From positions 1-5,134 of the forward strand of contig JAKAAI010000121.1 in the NCBI GenBank assembly GCA_021797055.1: a DNA stretch of 5,134 nucleotides. The letters run 5' to 3'. This DNA is from Thermoplasmata archaeon (GTDB lineage Archaea; Thermoplasmatota; Thermoplasmata; Thermoplasmatales; Thermoplasmataceae). The notes under the pieces are model-generated. The model ran no database searches, was not told the DNA's origin, and worked only from the letters and a program-made list of their open reading frames with translations. Made by a program: the position numbers and the translations under genes. Of the stretch, positions 1-5,134 are shown in pieces. Position 1 is the first letter of the stretch. Each line of letters begins with the position of its first letter.

Positions 1-1
1 C

Positions 2-442
2 AAGACAGTGTCCGAAGTGGGAGATGCTCATATCGACCAGGCAACTATAGGATCATGCGCCAACGGCCGGCTTCACGATTTGGAAATAGCAGCACGGGTA
101 CTAAAGGGGAAAAAAGTAAACAAGGGTACTAGATTAATAGTCACTCCTGCAACCCAAGAAATCTACAGGAAATCTCTTTCTCTAGGATACATTAGAGACA
201 TAACGGAAGCTGGTGGTATCGTCACAAACGCCACCTGTGGATCATGCTTTGGAGGTCACATGGGGTTGCTTGGAGATGGGGAAATTGCCATCACGTCCAC
301 AACAAGAAATTTCAAGGGCCGAATGGGATCTCGAAATGCAAGGATCTTCATGGCATCATCCGCAACAGTAGCGGCTTCGGCGATTGAAGGGAAGATAGCA
401 GATCCAAGAAAATATCTGGGGGTGGCCAGATCTGTCAACTGA
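2..442 (+). CDS. Aconitase/3-isopropylmalate dehydratase large subunit, C-terminal part (5' end outside window)
   Basis: This is the C-terminal third of a LeuC/HacA-type large subunit, the [4Fe-4S] half of a two-protein hydro-lyase that isomerises or hydrates an unsaturated carboxylate. The reading frame is open from base 2, so the GTG at 8 is an internal valine codon and not a start. All three cluster cysteines are visible: one in GSCANGR (Cys codon 56-58) and two in TCGSCFGGHMG (Cys codons 236-238 and 245-247). The family's substrate-binding stretch TSTTRNFKGRMGS follows, and the protein ends with the usual AASAIEGKIADPRKYL. The small subunit begins 10 bases downstream in the same direction, as expected for a subunit pair. 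The substrate (isopropylmalate, homoaconitate, dimethylmaleate or a methylaconitate) cannot be told from this part. Family assignment is sure; specificity is open. Confidence 0.95.
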   Translation, partial: KTVSEVGDAHIDQATIGSCANGRLHDLEIAARVLKGKKVNKGTRLIVTPATQEIYRKSLSLGYIRDITEAGGIVTNATCGSCFGGHMGLLGDGEIAITSTTRNFKGRMGSRNARIFMASSATVAASAIEGKIADPRKYLGVARSVN

Positions 443-452
443 ACACAAGTAC

Positions 453-950
453 GTGGGAATAGTGTGGGTGTTTGGAGACAACATCAACACTGATCTGATG
501 TATCCTCATATTTGCTACACTGTGCCAGAAAAGGAAAGACCAAAATACACCATGTGGGCAAACCGGCCTGACTGGGCTGGAATGGTCAAGGAAGGAGACA
601 TTCTCGTTGCCGGCAGGAATTTTGGAATGGGATCTTCCAGACCAGCAGCTGCAAATCTTCTGGAACTGGGCATTTCCTGTGTTCTGGCGGAGTCAATTAA
701 CGGCCTCTTCCTCAGGAATTCTGTTAATTTTGGCCTTCCCGCGGCAACAGTACCGGGTATAGGAACATCCGTGTCGGAGGGGGATAAAATTTCTGTTGAC
801 CTTGACTGTGGAACGGTGGTTACCGGATCAGGCGAGCTACTTAATTTCAAACCACTCCCCGCATTTCTGCTGGAAATTTTGGACGCAGGAGGAATCATTG
901 AGGTCCTGAAGAAAAGGGGGTTTCTTGATCTCTCTCCCTCTTGGGATTGA
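453..950 (+). CDS. Aconitase/3-isopropylmalate dehydratase-family small subunit (LeuD/DmdB-like swivel domain)
   Basis: This 165-residue protein is the swivelling-domain partner of the upstream large subunit and normal in length for archaeal LeuD proteins (about 160-170). The N-terminal VWVFGDNINTD (residues 4-14) is the family's opening motif, GRNFGMGSSR (54-63) holds the active-site Ser-Arg loop, and AESINGLFLRNSVNFGLP (79-96) is the conserved core helix and strand. Two details depart from textbook LeuD: GSSR is followed by PAA rather than EHA, and the loop after NTD reads YPHICYTVPEK, not the YLxx form that governs substrate choice in archaeal isopropylmalate isomerases and homoaconitases. 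GTG at 453 is the first usable start, because the frame is open back to 399 but offers no ATG, GTG or TTG; no Shine-Dalgarno sequence is seen. It is probably co-transcribed and coupled with the large subunit. The complex may act on something other than isopropylmalate (inference). Confidence 0.92.
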   Translation: MGIVWVFGDNINTDLMYPHICYTVPEKERPKYTMWANRPDWAGMVKEGDILVAGRNFGMGSSRPAAANLLELGISCVLAESINGLFLRNSVNFGLPAATVPGIGTSVSEGDKISVDLDCGTVVTGSGELLNFKPLPAFLLEILDAGGIIEVLKKRGFLDLSPSWD

Positions 951-954
951 TTGC

Positions 955-972
955 ATTGTTTGTCTGATTTTT
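955..972 (+). terminator. Possible T-rich terminator between convergent genes
   Basis: Only 20 bases separate the stop codons of the hydro-lyase small subunit and the convergent lyase. The stretch is T-rich and ends in five T's (968-972), the kind of signal archaeal RNA polymerase uses for intrinsic termination. No hairpin is evident, and no equally good signal was seen for the minus-strand gene. Confidence 0.3.
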
Positions 973-1786
973 AAAGCATTTCCACTTTCAGAAGATCCTG
1001 AAGATGACTGAAATCTAGCATTTTATCCCTGATGATAAGAGTTGACCCTGTGGCACTAAGGGCTCTGTACAGATTATCCAGAGCAAATGTTACCACACGG
1101 ACTGCCGAACCCGGATATATTACGATACTGAATCCCATGCTCTTGAGTTCATTGAAATCCATAATTGGCGTATTTCCACCCTCGACCATGTTGATGAGCT
1201 TCAACCCATGTACATCTCTGGCTATCCTGCGTACCTCCTCTTTGTTTCTAGGTGATTCCACGAATACAATATCCGCACCGGTTTCCAGGTACCTGTTAGC
1301 CCTGTAAATTGCCTCGTCCATTCCAGATACAGTGATAGCGTCAGTTCTTGCAATGATTGCAGCATCTCTCCTTGCAGAAATAGCAGACTTGATTTTTAGA
1401 ACCATCTCCTCAACTGGGACGACCTCCTTTCCTGATAGGTGGCCGCATCTCTTCGGGGAGTCCTGATCTTCTATTTGCACGGCTGCCGCGCCGGATCTTT
1501 CAAGCATCCTCACAGTGCGAGCCACATTATCCTCACTTCCATATCCGGTGTCAGCGTCGCAGATGGTGGGAGTATCTACGCGGGTTGTAATTCTGCGAAG
1601 TGCATTTTCCACATCTGTGAGGTTGGTGAATGAAAGATCCTGCATTCCCAGATATGTGTAAGAGATACTAGCACCGCTAAGATATATAGCCTTGAATCCG
1701 ACCTTTTGTGCAATTAAGGCTGAAAGAGGATCGTATACGCCCGGGGCAATGATGGTTTCATTTTTGATGATATCAAGAATTGACAT
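971..1786 (-). CDS. PEP mutase/isocitrate lyase superfamily lyase (methylisocitrate, dimethylmalate or oxaloacetate type)
   Basis: This 271-residue protein is a complete (beta/alpha)8 enzyme of the PEP mutase/isocitrate lyase superfamily, slightly short of the usual 280-300. Members cleave or rearrange the C2-C3 bond of 2-hydroxy or 2-oxo dicarboxylates with Mg2+. Visible hallmarks are SGAS (37-40), the metal-binding DADTGYG (77-83), QIEDQ (104-108), the catalytic-cysteine loop PKRCGH (111-116, Cys114), ARTDA (146-150), NMVEGGNTP (199-207) and YPGSAVR (224-230). The KRCGH loop is typical of true lyases and argues against phosphonopyruvate mutase. The NMVEGG form resembles the oxaloacetate decarboxylase/dimethylmalate lyase branch more than PrpB, which usually has TEFG at that place. 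ATG at 1786 has no Shine-Dalgarno sequence but a box A at the leaderless distance. Database annotation would often say carboxyvinyl-carboxyphosphonate phosphorylmutase, which I consider unlikely. It converges on a hydro-lyase operon whose product could be its substrate (inference). Confidence 0.93.
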   Translation of the reverse strand: MSILDIIKNETIIAPGVYDPLSALIAQKVGFKAIYLSGASISYTYLGMQDLSFTNLTDVENALRRITTRVDTPTICDADTGYGSEDNVARTVRMLERSGAAAVQIEDQDSPKRCGHLSGKEVVPVEEMVLKIKSAISARRDAAIIARTDAITVSGMDEAIYRANRYLETGADIVFVESPRNKEEVRRIARDVHGLKLINMVEGGNTPIMDFNELKSMGFSIVIYPGSAVRVVTFALDNLYRALSATGSTLIIRDKMLDFSHLQDLLKVEML

Positions 1787-1806
1787 AATTGGTGATTAAA
1801 ACAATG

Positions 1807-1813
1807 GATAAAA
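1807..1813 (-). promoter_or_regulatory. Box A (TATA) of the lyase gene, leaderless arrangement
   Basis: Read on the minus strand the element is TTTTATC, centred about 24 bases before the ATG at 1786. It is preceded by the purine-rich GAAAAAGAGATG, which resembles an archaeal BRE. Transcription would begin at or within a few bases of the start codon, matching the lack of a Shine-Dalgarno sequence. Confidence 0.55.
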
Positions 1814-1842
1814 CATCTCTTTTTCACATTACCGAAATTAGA

Positions 1843-1850
1843 GATAAATT
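1843..1850 (+). promoter_or_regulatory. Box A (TATA) of the decayed flavoprotein gene
   Basis: GATAAATT is centred about 26 bases before the ATG at 1873. A purine-rich CGAAATTAGA (1833-1842) lies directly upstream and could be the BRE. The promoter looks intact although the gene is dead, so the region may still be transcribed. With the opposing box A at 1807-1813 it makes a compact divergent promoter pair whose TATA elements are about 36 bases apart. Confidence 0.5.
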
Positions 1851-1872
1851 CCAATGAAAAATACCTTAAAGT

Positions 1873-3017
1873 ATGGACAACGAGACTGAGATATCAGATT
1901 TTTATGTGGTTGTTCTTGGGGTCAATGAGTCTGGGATGGCTGCCGGTCTTTTAACAGCAGAATCAGGTTCTGAGGTGCTGATAATCGAAAGAACAGGAGT
2001 TCACGGCGGGCATACACTAAAGCCGCAGAGAATGTTTCCTGCCACAATGATTATAATTCAGATAAAATATGATCTTGATTCTCCTACAAATCAGCGTCTT
2101 AAGGACATGATGAATCTTAACCGTGGGGAAGCAATATGAACTGGTAATGGAATTATGCAGACAATCAGAGAAAACCGTTGACTGGTTCGTGGATTACGTT
2201 GGGTTGCATATGGTGCCTGTAACTGAGTTCAAGTATTATAGATAAACAAACTTTTTTATGGTTTCTCCCGAGGGGTTGAATTATAAGTACTTTGAGAGTT
2301 CATTTCATAATGGTACAGTGATACCCATAGCAGAAGAACTGGTTCTACAACTATCAAGTATGGACTTCTATCAGGCACATTCTTCCCTATCAGATGTCGT
2401 TACTCTGGTAACATGAGAATCGGTATTGAAAGGTTCAATCATAATACACAGGCAGGGATCATGCTTAGCTGACGAAAAAATAAACTGCTATGAATTTGCC
2501 TCTAAGCTCTCCCCACGACCAGAGGTTTTGGTTACGAATTGATCCCTTATGGAATCTTTTCAGAATTGTTATGGGTCGTACCTGGACTTTCGTCTTGCCG
2601 AGGCCTAGGGAGGTTTCAAACTTTACCAGGGTAATGAGGATTTAGTTGAATTCACAGGTGCCAAATAGGAAAAAACTCCACGAATCCGTAAAGGTCTTGT
2701 TAGGCAATGTCTACCAGGAATCATCGCTGCACAAAAGAAATATTTCCTATCCATTGCATGAAGATATTCCGGCTCTATTTCACACACTTAGAGACATAAA
2801 AACTGACAAGTTCATGTAAACCATTGAATCCAGTGGAAGGACGACCGATTTCCTGTATGTAGTTGGTGATGCCGCAGCCGGAATCTCCTGTCATGGGCCA
2901 GCAGGGTGTCCCAATTGAAACGGCCTTCCGATGGCCATAGTTGGTGGATATAGTACTGGTAGACATGCAACCGTAAAGTTACAATATATCATAGAAACTA
3001 TCCTGCAATATGAGTGA
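1873..3017 (+). pseudogene. Decayed FAD-dependent dehydrogenase/reductase (fumarate reductase/tricarballylate dehydrogenase-like, FAD_binding_2 family)
   Basis: Fragments in three frames join into one flavoprotein. Frame a (1873-2136) gives the N-terminal dinucleotide fold, VVVLGVNESGMAAG then VLIIERTGVHGGHT, with Asn18 where GxGxxG needs its middle Gly. Frame b (2138-2413) continues with KTVDWFVDYVGLHMVP and SSFHNGTVIP, and holds TAA at 2243. Frame a resumes at 2416 (IGIERFNHNT) and stops at TGA 2470 and 2491. From 2473 to about 2550 the sequence is unclear, with RGFGYELIPYGIF in frame a. Frame b returns (2549-2665) with LAEA, a TAG at 2606, then GGFKLYQGNEDLVEFTGA. The third frame runs from about 2667 to 3017: KKLHESVK, HTLRDIKTDKFM, TAA 2817, FLYVVGDAAAGISCHGP, TGA 2916, NGLPMAIVGGYSTGRHA, final TGA 3015-3017. 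The remnant spans about 380 codons against 450-570 in the family, and the expected ILATGG region is not recognisable, so an internal deletion near 2470-2550 is likely. Intact relatives oxidise or reduce the C=C bond of carboxylates such as succinate/fumarate or tricarballylate. The exact substrate is unknown. Confidence 0.88.
2983..2990 (+). promoter_or_regulatory. Box A (TATA) of the CMD-like gene, inside the pseudogene 3' end
   Basis: AATATATC is centred about 24 bases before the ATG at 3010, the right place for a leaderless transcript, and the start has no Shine-Dalgarno sequence. The element lies within the last dozen codons of the dead flavoprotein gene, so the downstream gene need not depend on transcription through the pseudogene. 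Confidence 0.5.
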
Positions 3018-3381
3018 TGAAACATCAGAAGATGAATTACTTGAAGAGATAAGGAAAACAAGAGGGTTTATTGAGTCATTCCACAGAATTCTGGCAAAAT
3101 ACGATCCATCTACCCTATCGACATATTCGGAACTCTGGAAATTGAACTTCCAAAAATCACGGCTTGACAAAAAAACTGTTTCACTTATAAGGCTGGCTGT
3201 GGTTGCGGCACTCAGAGATGGTACTGCTGTTGGGCACTCCTTTGATCAGGCAATGGAGAATGGAGCTAACATAGCTGAGGCAGTGGATGCTATTAAGATT
3301 TCAGCATACTTTTCGGGTATTCTCACACTTGTTGATTCTATGAAAGTCCTTGAAGAAAAACTTGAAAAATATATTCATTAA
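3010..3381 (+). CDS. Carboxymuconolactone decarboxylase/AhpD-like protein lacking the CxxC cysteines
   Basis: This 123-residue, all-helical protein has the CMD-family core LDKKTVSLIRLAVVAALRDG (52-71), a conserved His76 in VGHSFDQAMENGAN, and AVDAIKISAYFSGILTLVDS (91-110). AhpD-type peroxidases have CxxCxxxH in the core; here the positions four and seven residues before His76 are Thr and Arg, and the protein contains no cysteine. This rules out the classical thiol chemistry and places it nearer to cysteine-free CMD proteins such as PcaC, without proving decarboxylase activity. The N-terminal 20 residues are acidic and charged. ATG at 3010 is fixed by a box A at 2983-2990 and overlaps the ancestral stop of the flavoprotein gene by 8 bases (ATGAGTGA), which suggests the two were once translationally coupled partners. 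The reading frame is intact although its former partner is ruined. Family is likely; the reaction is unknown. Confidence 0.82.
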   Translation: MSDETSEDELLEEIRKTRGFIESFHRILAKYDPSTLSTYSELWKLNFQKSRLDKKTVSLIRLAVVAALRDGTAVGHSFDQAMENGANIAEAVDAIKISAYFSGILTLVDSMKVLEEKLEKYIH

Positions 3382-3422
3382 TTTCCAATTTAACCGACAG
3401 AGAAAATATTATCCTTGAAAAA

Positions 3423-3430
3423 CTTAAATA
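3423..3430 (+). promoter_or_regulatory. Box A (TATA) of the MFS transporter gene, deciding its start
   Basis: CTTAAATA is centred about 27 bases before the ATG at 3454, with a BRE-like TTGAAAAA just upstream (3415-3422). The element lies inside the 13-codon extension that a TTG start at 3415 would add, so a leaderless start at ATG 3454 is the better reading. Confidence 0.55.
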
Positions 3431-3453
3431 ACAGATACACATGTTACATTTTA

Positions 3454-4725
3454 ATGGAAAGTTATTGGAAATATACTATTGCTGCCTTCATTGGGGTCAT
3501 GCTCTTCGCATTTGATTTTGAGCTGTTTTTGGCCAGTATACCAGGTCTTATTGGACTTTTTGGCTTCAGCTTGAACGACATAAATCTAATCAACGATATT
3601 GCATTCGGTATCTCGGCTGTAGCTGCGTTCTCATTTGGTGCACTGGCCGATAAATTTGGTAGAAAACTTCTCTTCATGATTACAATCCTTATCTATGCAT
3701 TCGGATCCTTTCTTACTGGACTTTCGTCAACAGTTCTATCATTCATAGGGGCTAGAGGAATAACATCAGTGGGAACTGGACCTGATGAACCACTCGGTTT
3801 TACACTGACAGCTGAAACAGCTCCTGCCGTGTCCAGAGGTAGACAAATGATGATAACTTCGCTTGGTTTTCCGATAGGGCAAGCTATCGGAGCAGCAGTG
3901 GTCTATCTGTTTGTTCTGCATTCGGTATATTTGCCATACGTATTCTTTATAGGGGTCATACCTGCGTTATTCCTTCTATATTTAAGAAAGGGACTTCCGG
4001 AGACAGATAGATTTGCTGATCTTAAGGCGGCCCGAGAAAAGGTCGAGAGGGAAAACGTGTCAAATGTTGAAACTAAGTACAAGACAAACCTTCAGGAAGC
4101 AGTTAAGAACCCTTACCTCCAACTTTTTGATGTTGATCTCAGAAGAAAGAGCATTCTGATGGCCATTTACACGACAATTGTGGCAGGTAATGTGGCAATA
4201 TCGCTGATAGCGCTTCCTATCTATTACACGTCTGTAAAACATGTGTCGTTTGCAAGTACACTCTCTTTCGAGTTCATCTCATTTGCTCTGGCCGCAGTTG
4301 GTTACGTGGTTGTTGCCTATATAGGCAACAAAATAGGAAGAAGAAACATCATTCTGGCTTTTCTATTTGTTACTGTATTTTCCATATTTGGAATCATTTA
4401 TTCAACTACATCATCTGAAGTGCTGATCTTCAATGTGATCTTTATATTCTTCCTCTTCTCGCAGTGGGCGGCTTGGCCATTCTACCTGAATGAAATGTTT
4501 CCCACAAGGGTAAGAGCTACCGCAAGTAACTTCGGTTATGCGTTTCAGTGGATTGGCAATATAATATTCCCCACATCAATACTGTCTCTTGTTACAATTT
4601 ATACTGGAAACTGGGAGCTGGCAATTATACTAACAATGATAATACCAATAGCTTTTGCATTGTTTCTCACTGCTTTGCTGCCCAGAGATAACCCAACTGC
4701 AGTCCTTGAAGCGAACGCTATTTAA
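3454..4725 (+). CDS. MFS transporter, 12 transmembrane helices (sugar/metabolite:H+ symporter type)
   Basis: This 423-residue membrane protein belongs to the major facilitator superfamily. Helices fall at about residues 7-32, 45-63, 72-92, 96-120, 137-155, 158-176, 235-257, 268-290, 298-317, 322-343, 357-381 and 386-409, with a charged cytosolic central loop (180-232). Family motifs are clear: GALADKFGRK between helices 2 and 3 (62-71), AETAPAVSRGR between 4 and 5 (120-130), PETDRF after helix 6 (182-187), GNKIGRR between 8 and 9 (291-297), and NEMFPTRVRAT between 10 and 11 (346-356). Acidic residues Asp21 and Glu23 inside helix 1 are candidates for proton coupling (inference). ATG 3454 was chosen over TTG 3415 because a box A lies between them and the helix-1 lead-in begins naturally at MESYWKY. 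The gene follows the CMD-like gene by 72 bases with its own promoter. The cargo is probably a small organic acid, judged only from the neighbouring carboxylate enzymes; a sugar or other metabolite is possible. Confidence 0.93.
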   Translation: MESYWKYTIAAFIGVMLFAFDFELFLASIPGLIGLFGFSLNDINLINDIAFGISAVAAFSFGALADKFGRKLLFMITILIYAFGSFLTGLSSTVLSFIGARGITSVGTGPDEPLGFTLTAETAPAVSRGRQMMITSLGFPIGQAIGAAVVYLFVLHSVYLPYVFFIGVIPALFLLYLRKGLPETDRFADLKAAREKVERENVSNVETKYKTNLQEAVKNPYLQLFDVDLRRKSILMAIYTTIVAGNVAISLIALPIYYTSVKHVSFASTLSFEFISFALAAVGYVVVAYIGNKIGRRNIILAFLFVTVFSIFGIIYSTTSSEVLIFNVIFIFFLFSQWAAWPFYLNEMFPTRVRATASNFGYAFQWIGNIIFPTSILSLVTIYTGNWELAIILTMIIPIAFALFLTALLPRDNPTAVLEANAI

Positions 4726-4740
4726 ATTATATATGGTCCC

Positions 4741-4756
4741 TAATTTTAATTTTTTA
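4741..4756 (+). terminator. T-rich terminator after the MFS gene
   Basis: The stretch starting 15 bases after the MFS stop codon is almost entirely T and A and includes six consecutive T's (4750-4755). Such T-tracts are sufficient for intrinsic termination in archaea; no GC-rich hairpin precedes it. Confidence 0.45.
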
Positions 4757-5060
4757 GATATTTCAATGACCATGATTCCAATTTTTCAATTAAGAAATCC
4801 ATTTAATTTCTAACTCAGGATATTTTACATAAGACGACTTCGGTTACTCTTTGTTATTCCTGCTCAAATGAAAATTCACCATGCAGATTCATTTTTCATC
4901 CATTGCTGCATAACTGTACAGTCACTTTTTACCTATAACCGGGCCAGGTCCAGTCTTATGTATATATACGTAACAGTTGCCATAAAATGCTCATAAAAAC
5001 AGACTAGCAGCCATAAATGTGGTTGTATCATTCGATTCAAGTTCTGTCCATCATGGGGCA
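4757..5060. other. Intergenic stretch without a supported gene
   Basis: No reading frame on either strand shows a recognisable family or a plausible start with a promoter. It contains the 10-base palindrome GTATATATAC (about 4959-4968), which could serve as a box A on either strand but has no convincing gene behind it. It also holds weak short inverted repeats (ATGCAG near 4882 with CTGCAT near 4906; ATGAAAA near 4868 with TTTTCAT near 4894). A small RNA or a degraded remnant is possible, but nothing supports either directly. Confidence 0.4.
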
Positions 5061-5083
5061 TATATTTATGATCATGTATCATA
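5061..5083 (+). promoter_or_regulatory. Possible promoter with operator-like dyad before the gene start at 5095
   Basis: TATATTTA (5061-5068) is centred about 30 bases before the ATG at 5095. It is immediately followed by a perfect dyad, TATGAT (5067-5072) and ATCATA (5078-5083) around a 5-base spacer. A dyad just downstream of box A is a common place for archaeal repressor binding. In so AT-rich a stretch it could also arise by chance. Confidence 0.3.
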
Positions 5084-5094
5084 TTGTTTAGAAC

Positions 5095-5134
5095 ATGGCT
5101 TCCAACGGAACTGACCCTCAATACATCCTGACTG
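5095..5134 (+). CDS. Possible start of a further gene (runs off the window)
   Basis: An ATG at 5095 opens a frame that stays open to the window end and reads MASNGTDPQYILT. It is the first start after an in-frame TAG at 5089-5091, has no Shine-Dalgarno sequence, and lies at a leaderless distance from the TATA-like sequence at 5061-5068. Only 13 codons are visible, so neither product nor reality of the gene can be judged well. Confidence 0.35.
   Translation, partial: MASNGTDPQYILT

Noticed and set aside
8..10. GTG as the start of the hydro-lyase large subunit
   Set aside because: The frame is open to the window edge, and the cluster-binding domain it encodes is only the C-terminal third of the family, so the codon is internal.
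515..898. 127-codon minus-strand frame opposite the hydro-lyase small subunit
   Set aside because: The plus strand has unambiguous LeuD-type motifs throughout; the minus frame is serine/proline-rich shadow sequence.
2490..2645. About 51-codon plus-strand frame beginning MNLPLSSPHD inside the pseudogene
   Set aside because: Other frames over the same bases carry flavoprotein-like sequence (LAEA, GGFKLYQGNEDLVEFTGA), so this is an out-of-frame by-product of decay.
2775..2966. 63-codon minus-strand open frame
   Set aside because: It is antisense to the clearly recognisable C-terminal FAD-binding part of the pseudogene and has no family features of its own.
1873..3017. Flavoprotein as a functional gene using programmed frameshifting or recoded stops
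   Set aside because: There are too many independent frame changes and all three kinds of stop codon, a damaged FAD motif and a likely internal deletion; neighbouring genes show no recoding.
4868..4911. Short inverted repeats as a possible hairpin RNA or terminator
   Set aside because: Arms are only 6-7 bases with long loops and AT-rich content, expected by chance in this stretch.
4933..5121. 62-codon minus-strand open frame
   Set aside because: No recognisable motif, low-complexity hydrophobic and histidine-rich content, no promoter or ribosome binding site, and it covers the likely promoter of the gene at 5095.

Overview
The window looks like chromosome from an acidophilic archaeon of the Thermoplasmatales type. 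This is inferred from four things: most genes lack a Shine-Dalgarno sequence, AT-rich box A elements sit about 24-28 bases before the start codons (the leaderless archaeal arrangement), base composition is moderate to AT-rich, and the gene families fit. There are no rRNA, tRNA, CRISPR or insertion-sequence features.

Layout. Positions 1-950 (+) carry the end of the large subunit and the complete small subunit of an aconitase-superfamily hydro-lyase (LeuC/LeuD type). Positions 971-1786 (-) hold a convergent lyase of the PEP mutase/isocitrate lyase superfamily with a complete active site. An 86-base divergent promoter region (1787-1872) separates it from a heavily decayed gene (1873-3017, +) for an FAD-dependent dehydrogenase/reductase of the fumarate reductase-tricarballylate dehydrogenase type. 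That gene is broken by several frameshifts and nonsense codons, yet its last codons still overlap the next gene. Positions 3010-3381 (+) encode a small carboxymuconolactone decarboxylase/AhpD-like protein without the redox cysteines. Positions 3454-4725 (+) encode a 12-helix MFS transporter. Positions 4726-5094 are non-coding, with a T-rich terminator, TATA-like sequences and a small dyad just before a possible gene start at 5095.

How the genes may fit together (inference): an MFS carrier for an organic acid, a flavoprotein that would introduce or reduce a C=C bond, a two-subunit hydratase acting on an unsaturated di- or tricarboxylate, and an isocitrate lyase-family C-C lyase form a logical chain for breaking down a branched carboxylic acid. 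Two known routes share this logic: tricarballylate to aconitate to isocitrate, and dimethylmaleate to dimethylmalate to propionate plus pyruvate. The flavoprotein is dead here, so either the pathway has lost a step or another enzyme covers it. A plain role of the hydro-lyase in leucine synthesis cannot be excluded from this window.
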